NCBI GenBank assembly: GCA_024235995.1
Contig: JACKLI010000001.1
Span: 1,116,001-1,180,000 of the forward strand
Length of the DNA stretch: 64,000 nucleotides
Direction of reading: 5' to 3'
DNA from: Burkholderiaceae bacterium
GTDB lineage: Bacteria > Pseudomonadota > Gammaproteobacteria > Burkholderiales > Burkholderiaceae_C
The position numbers and the translations under genes were made by a program. Below are positions 33,690 to 43,341 of the stretch, piece by piece. Numbering within the stretch: the first letter of the stretch is position 1; every line of letters begins with the position of its first letter. A model generated the notes under the pieces. That model saw only the letters and a program-made list of their open reading frames with translations. It had not been told where the DNA came from and searched no databases.

Positions 33690-34857
33690 ACTGGCCGCCT
33701 GGCTGCAGAAGATGTCGCCCGAGCTGGGGTTCTTCCGGGTCTTCCAGTACCTGACGTTTCGCGCCGTGATGGCGGCCATGACGGCGCTGCTGATCGGCAT
33801 CGTGGCGGGGCCGTGGGTGATCCGCAAGCTGACCGCGCTGAAGATCGGCCAGCCGGTGCGCGAATACGCCATGCAGACGCACCTGGTCAAGAGCGGCACG
33901 CCCACCATGGGCGGCGTGCTGATCCTGATCGCGATTGCCGTGTCGGTGCTGCTGTGGGCCGACTGGTCCAACCGCTTTATCTGGATCGTGATGCTGGTGA
34001 CCCTGGGCTTCGGCGCCATCGGCTGGGTGGACGACTGGCGCAAGGTGGTGCGCAAGGACCCGGAGGGCATGCGCTCGCGCGAGAAGTATTTCTGGCAGTC
34101 GCTCATCGGGCTGCTGGCGGCGTTCTCGCTGGTGTTCAGCATCTCCGAGGGCACCAACGTGCGCGCCTGGGAGCTGTTCACGCAATGGGTCGGCTCGGGC
34201 TTCTCGGTCGACCTGCCGCACGCCGCGGGCCTGCTGCTGCCCTTCTTCAAGGAGGTCAGCTACCCGCTGGGCGTGCTGGGCTTCGTGATCCTGAGCTACC
34301 TGGTCATCGTCGGCTCCAGCAACGCGGTCAACCTGACCGACGGGCTGGACGGCCTGGCCATCATGCCGGTGATCATGGTGGGCTCGGCGCTGGGCGTGTT
34401 CGCCTACGTCACGGGCAACGCGTTCTACGCCAAGTACCTGCTGTTCCCGCACATTCCGGGCACGGGCGAGCTGCTGATCTTCTGCGCCGCCATGGCCGGC
34501 GCCGGGCTGGCTTTCTTGTGGTTCAACGCGCATCCGGCGCAGGTGTTCATGGGCGACGTGGGCGCGCTGGCGCTGGGCGGCGCCCTGGGCACCATCGCCG
34601 TCATCGTGCGCCAGGAGATCGTGCTGGCCATCATGGGCGGCATCTTCGTGGTCGAGGCGATCTCGGTCATGGCCCAGGTGAGCTGGTTCAAGTTCACCAA
34701 GCGCCGCTACGGCGAAGGCCGGCGCCTGCTCAAGATGGCGCCGCTGCACCACCACTTCGAGAAAAGCGGCTGGGCCGAGACCCAGGTGGTGGTGCGCTTC
34801 TGGATCATCACCATGCTGCTGTGCCTGGTGGGCCTGTCGTCGCTGAAGCTGAGGTGA
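33679..34857 (+). CDS. mraY: Phospho-MurNAc-pentapeptide transferase MraY
   Basis: A 392-residue integral membrane protein with about ten helices. It transfers phospho-MurNAc-pentapeptide to undecaprenyl phosphate to make lipid I. Conserved blocks are SGTPTMGGVLIL, FGAIGWVDDWRKVVRKDPEG (catalytic aspartates), NAVNLTDGLDGLA, NAHPAQVFMGDVG and the HHHFEKSGW cytoplasmic motif. The ATG at 33679 lies within the end of murF, and GGAGG precedes it. Confidence 0.96.
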   Translation: MLLELAAWLQKMSPELGFFRVFQYLTFRAVMAAMTALLIGIVAGPWVIRKLTALKIGQPVREYAMQTHLVKSGTPTMGGVLILIAIAVSVLLWADWSNRFIWIVMLVTLGFGAIGWVDDWRKVVRKDPEGMRSREKYFWQSLIGLLAAFSLVFSISEGTNVRAWELFTQWVGSGFSVDLPHAAGLLLPFFKEVSYPLGVLGFVILSYLVIVGSSNAVNLTDGLDGLAIMPVIMVGSALGVFAYVTGNAFYAKYLLFPHIPGTGELLIFCAAMAGAGLAFLWFNAHPAQVFMGDVGALALGGALGTIAVIVRQEIVLAIMGGIFVVEAISVMAQVSWFKFTKRRYGEGRRLLKMAPLHHHFEKSGWAETQVVVRFWIITMLLCLVGLSSLKLR

Positions 34858-34861
34858 TGCG

Positions 34862-36391
34862 ATGACCGGCCTGTTCACCGATCTGCACGTGCTCATCCTG
34901 GGCCTGGGCCAGTCCGGTCTGGCGATGGCGCGCTGGTGCGCGCGCCAGGGCGCGCGCGTGACGGTGGCCGACACGCGCGCCCAGCCGCCGCAGCTCGCCC
35001 TGCTGCACCAGGCGGTGCCCGAGGCCCGTTTCGTTGCCGGGCCACTGACGGCGGCGCTGCTGGACGACGCCTCGCTGCGCGCGGTCTACCGCAGCCCGGG
35101 CCTGGCGCCGGCCAGCCTGGCGGGCCTGATGGCGGCGGCGCAGGAGCGCGCGCTGCCGGTGGGCGGCGAGCTGGACCTGTTCACCCAGGGGTTGGCGCAG
35201 CTGCGCGCCGAGCAGGACTACGCCCCGGTGGTGCTGGCCGTGACCGGCACCAACGGCAAGACCACGGTGACCGCGCTCACCGGCCAGCTGGTGCAGCGCG
35301 CCGGCAAGAGCGTGGCGGTGGCCGGCAACATCGGCCCCAGCCTGCTGGACACCCTGCAGGAGCGCATCGACGCGCAGGCGCTGCCCGAGGTCTGGGTGCT
35401 GGAGCTGTCGAGCTTTCAGCTCGACGCCGCGCACGGCTTCGAGCCGACGGCGGCGACGGTGCTCAACATCACGCAAGACCATCTGGACTGGCATGGCGAC
35501 ATGGCGGCCTACGCAGCGGCCAAGGCCAAGGTGTTCGGCGCCGCGGCAACGATGGTGCTCAACCGCGACGATCCGCGGGTGGCCGCCATGCGCCCGGCGC
35601 CCGCAGCCAAGGCGGCGAAGGGGCCGCGCCCGCCGGCCCGCGGTGTGCTGGGTTTTGGCGCCGGCATGCCGGCGGCGCCCGGCGACTTCGGCATCGAGCT
35701 GGTCGGTGGCATGGCCTGGCTGGTGCGGGCGCTGGAGGCCGACGAAACCCAGCGCCGGCGCAAGGACGACGCCGAGCCCGAGCTGCATCTGCAGCGCCTG
35801 ATGCCGGAAGGCGCCCTGCGCATCCGCGGCCGGCACAACGCGGTCAATGCGCTGGCCGCGCTGGCGCTGGCCGTCAGCGGCGGCTGCGCGCTGGGCCCGA
35901 TGCTCTACGGCCTGCGCGAGTACCGCGGCGAGCCGCACCGCGTCGAGTCGATCGGCGTGCTGGACGGCGTGGAGTATTTCGACGACAGCAAGGGCACCAA
36001 CGTGGGCGCCACCGTGGCCGCGCTGCAGGGCCTGGGCGCCGAGCGCCGCGTGGTGGTGATCCTGGGCGGCGACGGCAAGGGGCAGGACTTCGCGCCGCTG
36101 GCCGAGCCGGTGGCGCGCTTTGCCCGCGCCGCGGTCCTGATCGGGCGCGACGGCCCGGCCATCGGCCAGGCGCTGCAGGGCACCGGGGTGCCGCAGGCGT
36201 CGGCCGCGACGCTGGAGGACGCCGTGGCCCAGGCGCGTGAGCGCGCGCAGCCGGGCGACGCGGTGCTGCTGTCGCCGGCCTGCGCCAGCCTGGACATGTT
36301 CCGCGACTACGCGCACCGCGCCGAGGTGTTCCGCGCCGCCGTCACGGCCATGGCGCACGACGCCGGCGTCGAGCTGGAGGTGATCCCGTGA
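34862..36391 (+). CDS. murD: UDP-MurNAc-L-Ala:D-Glu ligase MurD
   Basis: A 509-residue Mur ligase that adds D-glutamate to UDP-MurNAc-L-alanine. The N-terminal nucleotide-binding loop (ILGLGQSGLAMARWCARQGA) is followed by the ATP loop VTGTNGKTTVTALTG, ELSSFQLDAAHGF and NITQDHLDWHGD. The C-terminal domain has GHNAVNALAALAL-like and DDSKGTNVGAT motifs. The length is above the usual 440-500 because of an Ala/Pro/Arg-rich loop (about 240-265) and another near 290-315. It starts four bases after mraY and overlaps ftsW (GTGA). Confidence 0.95.
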   Translation: MTGLFTDLHVLILGLGQSGLAMARWCARQGARVTVADTRAQPPQLALLHQAVPEARFVAGPLTAALLDDASLRAVYRSPGLAPASLAGLMAAAQERALPVGGELDLFTQGLAQLRAEQDYAPVVLAVTGTNGKTTVTALTGQLVQRAGKSVAVAGNIGPSLLDTLQERIDAQALPEVWVLELSSFQLDAAHGFEPTAATVLNITQDHLDWHGDMAAYAAAKAKVFGAAATMVLNRDDPRVAAMRPAPAAKAAKGPRPPARGVLGFGAGMPAAPGDFGIELVGGMAWLVRALEADETQRRRKDDAEPELHLQRLMPEGALRIRGRHNAVNALAALALAVSGGCALGPMLYGLREYRGEPHRVESIGVLDGVEYFDDSKGTNVGATVAALQGLGAERRVVVILGGDGKGQDFAPLAEPVARFARAAVLIGRDGPAIGQALQGTGVPQASAATLEDAVAQARERAQPGDAVLLSPACASLDMFRDYAHRAEVFRAAVTAMAHDAGVELEVIP

Positions 36392-37653
36392 GCGCGGTCG
36401 GCAAGCTGGCGGGCCTGGCCGGCGGCAGGCGGCGCCGCGCCGAGGCGGCGCGCGAAGGCGCGCTGCCGGTGCGCATCGGCGGCAGCGAGTTCGCGCGTAC
36501 CACCAGCACGCCCTCGCGCGTGCTCGGTTTTGACCAGGCCCTGATCTGGGTGTGCGTGGCGCTGCTGGCCTTCGGCATCGTGATGGTGTATTCGGCCAGC
36601 ATCGCGCTGCCCGACAACCCGCGCTTCGCCCGCTATTCGCCCTATCACTTCGTGGGGCGCCACACCATGTGGATCGCGCTGTCGCTGGTGGCGGCGCTGG
36701 TGGCGTTCCAGGTGCGCATGGACTGGTGGGAGAAGATGGCGCGGCCGCTGTTCCTGGTCTCGCTGGCGCTGCTGATCGCGGTGCTGATCCCGCACGTCGG
36801 CAGCGTGGTCAACGGCGCGCGCCGCTGGATCGGCTTCGGGCCGATCAACTTCCAGCCCTCGGAGCTGGCCAAGATCGCCATCCTGCTCTACGCCGCCGAC
36901 TACATGGTGCGCAAGATGGAGGTCAAGGAGCGCTTTTTCCGCGCCGTGCTGCCGATGGCGGTGGCCATCGGCGTGGTCGGCTCGCTGCTGCTGGCGCAGC
37001 CGGACATGGGCGCCTTCATGGTGATCGCGGTGATCGCCATGGGCATCCTGTTCCTGGGCGGCGTCAACGCGCGCATGTTCTTCGTCATCGCCACCATCCT
37101 GGTGGCCGCCTTCGCCGCCATGATCTGGACCTCGCCATGGCGGCGCGCACGCATCTTCGCCTACCTCGACCCGTTCAGCGAGGACCACGCGCTGGGCAAG
37201 GGCTACCAGCTGTCGCACGCGCTGATCGCCATCGGCCGCGGCGAGGTCTTCGGCGTCGGCCTGGGCGGCAGCATCGAGAAGCTGCACTGGCTGCCCGAGG
37301 CGCACACCGACTTCCTGCTGTCGGTCATCGGCGAGGAGTTCGGCCTGGTGGGCCTGACCTGCGTGATCTTCCTGTTCTTCTGGCTCACCCGCCGCATCAT
37401 GGGCATCGGGCGGCAGGCCATCGCGCTGGACCGCGTGTTCTCCGGCCTGGTGGCGCAGGGCGTGGGCCTGTGGCTGGGTTTCCAGGCCTTCATCAACATC
37501 GGCGTCAACCTGGGCGCGCTGCCCACCAAGGGGCTGACGCTGCCCTTCATGAGCTACGGCGGCTCGGCCATCATGGCCAACCTGGTGGCGATCGCCATCG
37601 TGATGCGGGTGGATGCCGAAAACCGCCAGCTCATGCGTGGAGGCCGCGCATGA
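36388..37653 (+). CDS. ftsW: Septal peptidoglycan glycosyltransferase FtsW
   Basis: A 421-residue SEDS-family membrane protein with about ten helices. It polymerises lipid II at the septum together with FtsI. Typical stretches are FGIVMVYSASIAL, GARRWIGFGPINFQPSELAKIAILLYAADYMVRK, LLLAQPDMGAFMVIAVIAMGILF and the C-terminal GLTLPFMSYGGSAIMANLVAIAIVMRV. The start is GTG at 36388, overlapping the murD stop. The first 45 residues form a basic cytoplasmic tail. It overlaps murG by four bases. Confidence 0.95.
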   Translation: MSAVGKLAGLAGGRRRRAEAAREGALPVRIGGSEFARTTSTPSRVLGFDQALIWVCVALLAFGIVMVYSASIALPDNPRFARYSPYHFVGRHTMWIALSLVAALVAFQVRMDWWEKMARPLFLVSLALLIAVLIPHVGSVVNGARRWIGFGPINFQPSELAKIAILLYAADYMVRKMEVKERFFRAVLPMAVAIGVVGSLLLAQPDMGAFMVIAVIAMGILFLGGVNARMFFVIATILVAAFAAMIWTSPWRRARIFAYLDPFSEDHALGKGYQLSHALIAIGRGEVFGVGLGGSIEKLHWLPEAHTDFLLSVIGEEFGLVGLTCVIFLFFWLTRRIMGIGRQAIALDRVFSGLVAQGVGLWLGFQAFINIGVNLGALPTKGLTLPFMSYGGSAIMANLVAIAIVMRVDAENRQLMRGGRA

Positions 37654-38723
37654 GCCAGCATTGCGCCTTGGTGATGGCGGGCGGCACGGGTGGCCACATC
37701 TTCCCGGGCCTGGCCGTGGCCGATGCACTGCGCGAGCGGGGCTGGCGCGTGCACTGGCTGGGCGCGCCGGGCAGCATGGAGCAGCAGCTGGTGCCACCGC
37801 GCGGCTTTGCCTTCGAGGCCATCGACTTCGGCGGTGTGCGCGGCAAGGGCCTGCTGACGCTGGCCTTGCTGCCGCTGCGCCTGCTGCGGGCGTTCGGGCA
37901 AAGCATCCAGGTGGTGCGCCGCGTGCGGCCCGACGTGCTGGTGGGGCTGGGCGGCTACATCACCTTTCCGGGCGCGCTGATGGGCGTGGCGCTGGGCCGG
38001 CCGTTGGTACTGCACGAGCAGAACTCGGTGCCGGGCCTGGCCAACAAGGTGCTGGCTGGCCTGGCCGACCGCGTGTTCACCGCGTTTCCCGGCGTGCTGG
38101 CCAAGGCCCGGCGTGTGCAGTGGGTGGGCAACCCGCTGCGCGCCGAGTTCACCCAGGTGCCCGATCCGGCGGCGCGCTTTGCCGGCCGCAGCGGGCCGCT
38201 GCGCCTGCTGGTGGTGGGCGGCAGCCTGGGCGCGCAGGCGCTCAACACCGTGGTGCCCCAGGCGCTGGCCCGGCTGCCGGCTGAACAGCGCCCGATCGTC
38301 ACCCACCAAAGCGGCGCCAAGCAGATCGACGCGCTGCGCGCCAACTACCAGGCCGCCGGCGTCGAGGCCGACTTGCGGCCCTTCATCGACGACATGGCCC
38401 GCGCCTACGCCGAGGCCGATTTGGTCATTTGCCGCGCCGGCGCCACCACCGTCAGCGAGATCGCCGCCGTGGGCGCCGCCGCGCTGTTCGTGCCCTTTCC
38501 GCACGCGGTGGACGACCACCAGAGCGCCAACGCCCGTTTCCTGGTCGACCAGGACGCCGGCTGGCTGGTCCAGCAGGCCGACCTGACCGTTGAGCGATTG
38601 ATGGAAGTACTACAAAAAATGGAGCGCCCCGCGCTGTTGCAGCGCGCGCTGAAGGCCAAAACCATGCAAAAACTGACGGCCACGCGCGAGATCGTGGCCG
38701 CATGCGAGGAGCTGGCCGCATGA
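37650..38723 (+). CDS. murG: MurG N-acetylglucosaminyltransferase
   Basis: A 357-residue peripheral membrane enzyme of the GT28 family that adds GlcNAc to lipid I to form lipid II. The glycine-rich MAGGTGGHIFPGLAVAD, the HEQNSVPGLANKVL block, VVGGSLGAQALN and the donor-binding CRAGATTVSEIAAVGAAALFVPFPHAVDDHQ region are all present. The ATG at 37650 overlaps the ftsW stop, and the gene overlaps murC by four bases. Confidence 0.96.
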   Translation: MSQHCALVMAGGTGGHIFPGLAVADALRERGWRVHWLGAPGSMEQQLVPPRGFAFEAIDFGGVRGKGLLTLALLPLRLLRAFGQSIQVVRRVRPDVLVGLGGYITFPGALMGVALGRPLVLHEQNSVPGLANKVLAGLADRVFTAFPGVLAKARRVQWVGNPLRAEFTQVPDPAARFAGRSGPLRLLVVGGSLGAQALNTVVPQALARLPAEQRPIVTHQSGAKQIDALRANYQAAGVEADLRPFIDDMARAYAEADLVICRAGATTVSEIAAVGAAALFVPFPHAVDDHQSANARFLVDQDAGWLVQQADLTVERLMEVLQKMERPALLQRALKAKTMQKLTATREIVAACEELAA

Positions 38724-40144
38724 AGCACGCCATCCGCCACATCCACTTCGTCGGCATCGGCGGCTCGGGCATGAGCGGCATCGCCGAGGTGCTGCACAAC
38801 CTGGGCTACGTGGTCTCCGGCTCCGACCTGGCCGATGGCGCCATGCTGCGCCGCCTGGCCGGCCTGGGCATCCAGAACTTCGTCGGCCACGCCGCCGAGC
38901 ACGTGGCCGGCGCCGACGCGGTGGTCACCTCCACCGCGGTCAAGGCCGACAACCCCGAGGTGCTGGCCGCGCGCGCGCGCCGCATCCCGGTGGTGCCGCG
39001 CGCCATCATGCTGGCCGAGCTGATGCGCCTGAAGCAGGGCATCGCCATTGCCGGCACGCACGGCAAGACGACCACCACCAGCCTGGTGGCCAGCGTGCTG
39101 GCCGAGGCGGGGCTGGACCCTACCTTCGTCATCGGCGGGCGCCTGAACAGCGCCGGCACCAACGCCCGCCTGGGCGCGGGCGACTACATCGTGGTGGAGG
39201 CCGACGAGTCGGACGCGTCCTTCCTCAACCTCTCGCCGGTGCTGGCGGTGGTGACCAACATCGACGCCGACCACATGGAGACCTACGGGCACGACTTCGG
39301 CCGGCTGGAAAAGGCCTTCGTCGACTTTCTCGGGCGCCTGCCCTTCTACGGCACCGCCATCCTGTGCCTGGAGAGCCCGGCGGTGCGCGCCATCGTCGAG
39401 CAGGTCACCAGCCCCATCACCACCTACGGCTTCGGCGAGGACGCCCAGGTGCGCGCGGTGGACGTGCGCGCGATGGCCGGGCAGATGCACTTCACGGTGC
39501 AGCGGCGCAACGGCGTGCGGCTGCCCGACCTGCCGGTGGTGCTGAACCTGGCGGGCGAGCACAACGTGCTCAACGCCCTGTCGGCCATCGCGGTGGCCGT
39601 CGAGCTGAACATTCCCGACGCGGCGGTGCAGAAGGCGCTGGCCGAGTTCAAGGGCGTGGGCCGGCGCTTCCAGCGTTATGGCGAGCTGCCGGCCGTGGGC
39701 GGCGGGCGCTTCACCCTGATCGACGACTACGGCCACCACCCGGCCGAGATGGCCGCCACGCTGGCGGCCGCGCGCGGCGCCTTTCCGGGCCGCCGCCTGG
39801 TGCTGGCCTTCCAGCCGCACCGCTACACCCGCACGCGCGATTGCTTCGACGACTTCGTCAAGGTCATCGGCCGTGCCGACGCGGTCTTGCTGACCGAGGT
39901 CTACGCCGCTGGCGAGGAGCCGATCGTGGCGGCCGACGGCCGCGCGCTGGCGCGCGCGCTGCGCGTGGCCGGCCAGGTGGAACCCGTTTTCGTGGAGGAC
40001 GTGGCGGAGCTGCCCGCGCAGCTGATCGCGCAGGCGCGCGATGGCGACGTGGTGATGTGCATGGGCGCGGGATCGATTGGTGGCATTTCGGCGAAAGTCG
40101 TTGATTTGCTACAAAAATCTGAGCATAATCGGGGCTCATCGTGA
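38720..40144 (+). CDS. murC: UDP-MurNAc:L-alanine ligase MurC
   Basis: A 474-residue Mur ligase for the first stem residue. HFVGIGGSGMSGIAEVL marks the N-terminal domain, IAGTHGKTTTTSLVASVL the ATP loop, EADESDASFLNLSP and NIDADHMETYGHDFG the central domain, and DDYGHHPAEMAATL and FQPHRYTRTRDCFDDF the C-terminal part. The ATG at 38720 overlaps the murG stop. Its 3' end (GATTTGCTACAAAAATCTGAG) is A/T-rich and may be a repeat remnant. Confidence 0.96.
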   Translation: MKHAIRHIHFVGIGGSGMSGIAEVLHNLGYVVSGSDLADGAMLRRLAGLGIQNFVGHAAEHVAGADAVVTSTAVKADNPEVLAARARRIPVVPRAIMLAELMRLKQGIAIAGTHGKTTTTSLVASVLAEAGLDPTFVIGGRLNSAGTNARLGAGDYIVVEADESDASFLNLSPVLAVVTNIDADHMETYGHDFGRLEKAFVDFLGRLPFYGTAILCLESPAVRAIVEQVTSPITTYGFGEDAQVRAVDVRAMAGQMHFTVQRRNGVRLPDLPVVLNLAGEHNVLNALSAIAVAVELNIPDAAVQKALAEFKGVGRRFQRYGELPAVGGGRFTLIDDYGHHPAEMAATLAAARGAFPGRRLVLAFQPHRYTRTRDCFDDFVKVIGRADAVLLTEVYAAGEEPIVAADGRALARALRVAGQVEPVFVEDVAELPAQLIAQARDGDVVMCMGAGSIGGISAKVVDLLQKSEHNRGSS

Positions 40145-41121
40145 TGACCATGCAGCAACCCGACCTTCAGTTTGGAAAAGTGGCCGTGCTGATGGGTGGA
40201 CGCTCGGCGGAACGCGAGGTTTCGCTGATGTCCGGCCAGGGTGTTCTGGCGGCCTTGCGCGCGCGCGGCGTCGATGCCCACGCCTTCGATCCGGCCGAAC
40301 GCTCGATGGATGAGCTGAGGCGCGATGGCTTCGCGCGCTGCTTCATCGCGCTGCACGGCCGCTACGGCGAGGATGGCACGGTGCAGGGCGCGCTGGAGCT
40401 GCTGGGCATCCCCTACACCGGCGCCGGCGTGCTGGCCTCCAGCCTGGCCATCGACAAGATCATGACCAAGCGCGCGTGGCTGGCCGAGGGCCTGCCCACG
40501 CCGCGCCACGTGCTGCTGCACCGCGGCCAGCACGATGCCGCGCGCCTGCAGGCCGTGGTGGCCGAGCTGGGCCTGCCGCTGATCGTCAAGCCCTCGCGCG
40601 AGGGCTCCTCGATCGGGCTGACCAAGGTGACGCGCGCCGAGCAGATGTCAGCGGCCGTGGCCACCGCCGCCCGGCTGGACGCCGACGTCCTGTGCGAGCA
40701 GTTCATCGCCGGCGACGAGGTGACCTGCTCCATCCTGGGCACGGGCGAGGGCGCGCGGGCCCTGCCGGTGATCCATATCGTGGCGCCCGAGGGCAACTAC
40801 GACTATCAAAACAAGTACTTCACCGACGTCACCGAATACCGCGTGCCCTGTGATTTGCCGCCCGGCGAGGAGGCGGCCATCCAGGCGCTGGTGCTCAAGG
40901 CCTACCGCGTGCTGGGCTGCCGCGGCTGGGGCCGCCTGGACGTGATGATCGACGCCGCCACGCGCAAACCCTGGCTGCTGGAGCTCAACACCTCGCCCGG
41001 CATGACCGGCCATTCGCTGGTGCCGATGGCGGCCAAGGCGGCGGGCATCGGCTACCCCGAGCTGTGCCTGCAGGTGCTGGCCGACGCCGGGCTGGACTAC
41101 CCGGCGGGAGGGGAGCGATGA
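40144..41121 (+). CDS. ddl: D-alanine:D-alanine ligase
   Basis: A 325-residue ATP-grasp enzyme that makes the D-Ala-D-Ala dipeptide used by MurF. Key blocks are KVAVLMGGRSAEREVSLMSG, LHGRYGEDGTVQGALELLGIPYTG, LPLIVKPSREGSSIG and the Mg2+-binding LLELNTSPGMTGHSLVP. The ATG at 40144 joins the murC stop as TGATG; a GTG at 40141 is an alternative start one codon upstream. It corresponds to the ddlB position in other dcw clusters. It overlaps ftsQ by four bases. Confidence 0.95.
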   Translation: MTMQQPDLQFGKVAVLMGGRSAEREVSLMSGQGVLAALRARGVDAHAFDPAERSMDELRRDGFARCFIALHGRYGEDGTVQGALELLGIPYTGAGVLASSLAIDKIMTKRAWLAEGLPTPRHVLLHRGQHDAARLQAVVAELGLPLIVKPSREGSSIGLTKVTRAEQMSAAVATAARLDADVLCEQFIAGDEVTCSILGTGEGARALPVIHIVAPEGNYDYQNKYFTDVTEYRVPCDLPPGEEAAIQALVLKAYRVLGCRGWGRLDVMIDAATRKPWLLELNTSPGMTGHSLVPMAAKAAGIGYPELCLQVLADAGLDYPAGGER

Positions 41122-41906
41122 GCTCGTCCCTGGCGCTGCCGTTCGACGTGCGGCTGATGAACTTCACCACCGCGGTGCTGGTGTCCGGCCTGCTGCTGGC
41201 CGGCGTGGCCGCGGGCCTGTGGTGGGTGCTGCGCAGCCCCATGTTCACCATCGGCCAGATCACGGTGACGGGCGACACCCAGCACGTCAGCCGCGCCAGC
41301 CTGCGCGCCAGCGTGGAGCCGCGCCTGTCGGGCAACTTCTTCACGCTCGACCTGGGCGCCGTCCAGGCGGCGTTCCAGCAGGTGCCCTGGGTGCGCCAGG
41401 CCACCGTGCGGCGCGAGTTCCCCAACCACCTGGCGGTGCAACTGCACGAATACGTGCCGGTGGCGCAATGGGGCGAGGGCGACACGCACCTGGTCGACGG
41501 GCAGGGCAAGGTGTTCGAGGTGGCCGACTTCGACGGCGCCGACTCGGACCTGCCGACGCTGCTGGGCCCCGAGGGCCAGGCGCCCGCGGTGCTGGCCATG
41601 TACCGCGCGCTGGGGCCCCTGGTGGCGCCGCTGGACACCACGATCGACAGCCTGGAGCTGGAGCCGCGCGGCCACTGGCACGCCACCCTGGCCAGCGGCG
41701 CGGCCATCGAGCTGGGCCAGGGCGATGAGCCGGTGCTGGCGGAGCGCCTGACCCAGTTCGCCACCACGGCCCGGGAGGTGGCGGCGCGCCACCAGCGCAC
41801 GGTGGCGGACATCGAGACGGCCGACCTGCGCCACGTGGGAGGGTACGCGCTGCGCCTGCGCGGCGTCACCACGATGCAGGCGGCCGACCCACGCGCGAAA
41901 CGTTGA
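41118..41906 (+). CDS. ftsQ: Cell division protein FtsQ
   Basis: A 262-residue bitopic membrane protein: a cytoplasmic tail, one membrane helix (about 17-38), then a periplasmic POTRA domain (about 43-115, beginning FTIGQITVTGDTQHVSR) and a beta domain. FtsQ recruits FtsL/FtsB and later divisome proteins. The PWVRQATVRREFPNHLAVQLHEYVPVA stretch is typical. The ATG at 41118 follows a GGGAGGGGAG ribosome-binding site and overlaps the ddl stop. Confidence 0.93.
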   Translation: MSSSLALPFDVRLMNFTTAVLVSGLLLAGVAAGLWWVLRSPMFTIGQITVTGDTQHVSRASLRASVEPRLSGNFFTLDLGAVQAAFQQVPWVRQATVRREFPNHLAVQLHEYVPVAQWGEGDTHLVDGQGKVFEVADFDGADSDLPTLLGPEGQAPAVLAMYRALGPLVAPLDTTIDSLELEPRGHWHATLASGAAIELGQGDEPVLAERLTQFATTAREVAARHQRTVADIETADLRHVGGYALRLRGVTTMQAADPRAKR

Positions 41907-41939
41907 GACGGCGGCAAACGGGCAACGACAGGTAGAACA

Positions 41940-43169
41940 ATGGCAAAAGAGTTCAAGGATTTGATCGTCGGGCTGGACATCGGCACCGCCAAGATCATGG
42001 TGGTGGTGGCCGAGGTGCTGCCCGGCGGCGATCTGCGCCTGGCGGGCCTGGGCAGCGCGCCCAGCCATGGGCTCAAGCGCGGCGTGGTGGTCAACATCGA
42101 CGCCACCGTCGCCAGCATCCAGCAGGCCCTGAAGGAGGCCGAGTTGATGGCCGACTGCAAGATCGGCCGCGTCTACACCGGCATCACCGGCAGCCACATT
42201 CGCGGGTTCAACTCCAGCGGCATGGTGGCGGTGCGCAGCAAGGAGGTCTCGCCCTCGGACGTGATGCACGTGGTCGATGCCGCCAAGACCATCAACATCT
42301 CCAGCGACCAGCGCCTGCTGCTGGTCGAGCCGCAGGAATTCATCATCGACGGCCAGGACGTGCGCGAGCCCGTGGGCATGAGCGGCATGCGCCTGGAGGC
42401 CAAGGTGCACATCGTCACCGGCGCGCAGAGCGCGGCCGAGAACATCGTCAAGTGCGTGCGCCGCTGCGGGCTGGAGGTGGACCAGCTGCTGCTCAACCCG
42501 CTGGCCTCCAGCCACGCCGTGCTGACCGACGACGAGCGCGAGCTGGGCGTGGTGTGCGTGGACATCGGCGCCGGCACCACCGACGTGGCCATCTTCACCG
42601 GCGGCTCCATCCGCCACACCGCGGTGGTGCCGATCGCGGGCGACCTGATCACCAGCGACATCGCCATGGCGCTGCGCACGCCCACCATGGACGCCGAGGA
42701 CATCAAGGTGGCCCACGGCTGCGCCAAGCAGCTGCTGGCCGAGGCCGACACCCAGGTCGAGGTGCCGGGCCTGGGCGACCGCACGCCGCGCCTGCTGTCC
42801 AAGCAGGCGCTGGCCGGCGTGATCGAGCCGCGCGTGGAAGAGATCTTCCAGCTCGTGCAGCAGGTGATCCGCGACTCGGGCTTCGAGGAGGTGCTGTCCT
42901 CCGGCGTGGTCATCACCGGCGGCAGCTCGGTGATGCCCGGCATGGTCGAGCTGGGCGAGGACATCTTCCTCAAGCCCGTGCGCCGCGGCGCGCCCAAGTA
43001 TTCGCGCGCGCTGTCCGACATGGTGGCCCAGCCGCGCTCGGCCACCGTCATGGGCCTGCTGGAGGAGGCGCGGCTGGCGCGCCTGCGCGGCTTCAAGGTG
43101 GCGCAAAAGGCCGGCACCATGAAGTCGGCCCTGGGCCGCATCAAGGAATTCATCGTGGGGAACTTCTGA
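41940..43169 (+). CDS. ftsA: Cell division protein FtsA
   Basis: A 409-residue actin-like ATPase that tethers FtsZ to the membrane. Phosphate-binding VGLDIGTAKIMVVVAE at the start, VVCVDIGAGTTDVAIFTGG in the middle, and VVITGGSSVMPGMVEL near the end mark the actin fold. The C-terminal stretch GRIKEFIVGNF is the expected amphipathic membrane-targeting helix. The ATG at 41940 follows AGG nine bases upstream. A 172-base gap with a hairpin separates it from ftsZ. Confidence 0.96.
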   Translation: MAKEFKDLIVGLDIGTAKIMVVVAEVLPGGDLRLAGLGSAPSHGLKRGVVVNIDATVASIQQALKEAELMADCKIGRVYTGITGSHIRGFNSSGMVAVRSKEVSPSDVMHVVDAAKTINISSDQRLLLVEPQEFIIDGQDVREPVGMSGMRLEAKVHIVTGAQSAAENIVKCVRRCGLEVDQLLLNPLASSHAVLTDDERELGVVCVDIGAGTTDVAIFTGGSIRHTAVVPIAGDLITSDIAMALRTPTMDAEDIKVAHGCAKQLLAEADTQVEVPGLGDRTPRLLSKQALAGVIEPRVEEIFQLVQQVIRDSGFEEVLSSGVVITGGSSVMPGMVELGEDIFLKPVRRGAPKYSRALSDMVAQPRSATVMGLLEEARLARLRGFKVAQKAGTMKSALGRIKEFIVGNF

Positions 43170-43231
43170 CCATGCACCGACCCAAGCACGGCGCCCTGGT
43201 GCCCCCCATTCCCCCGCCCTGGCCGAGTACG

Positions 43232-43258
43232 GTGCCGCCCTCGTGAGGGGCGGCGCAC
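43232..43258 (+). other. G/C-rich hairpin between ftsA and ftsZ
   Basis: GTGCCGCCC pairs with GGGCGGCGCAC, with a two-base bulge, around a TCGTGA-type loop. No T-run follows. It could act as an attenuator or mRNA-stability element separating ftsA from ftsZ. The next 80 bases are A/T-rich and could hold an ftsZ promoter, though no clear -35/-10 pair is seen. Confidence 0.4.
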
Positions 43259-43341
43259 CCAGGGGTTCGCTAGGCATCTATCAGTTTTATTCAAAAAAAT
43301 CGTTTTTCCAAGGCAACTGCAGGCACGTTAAGGAGTACATC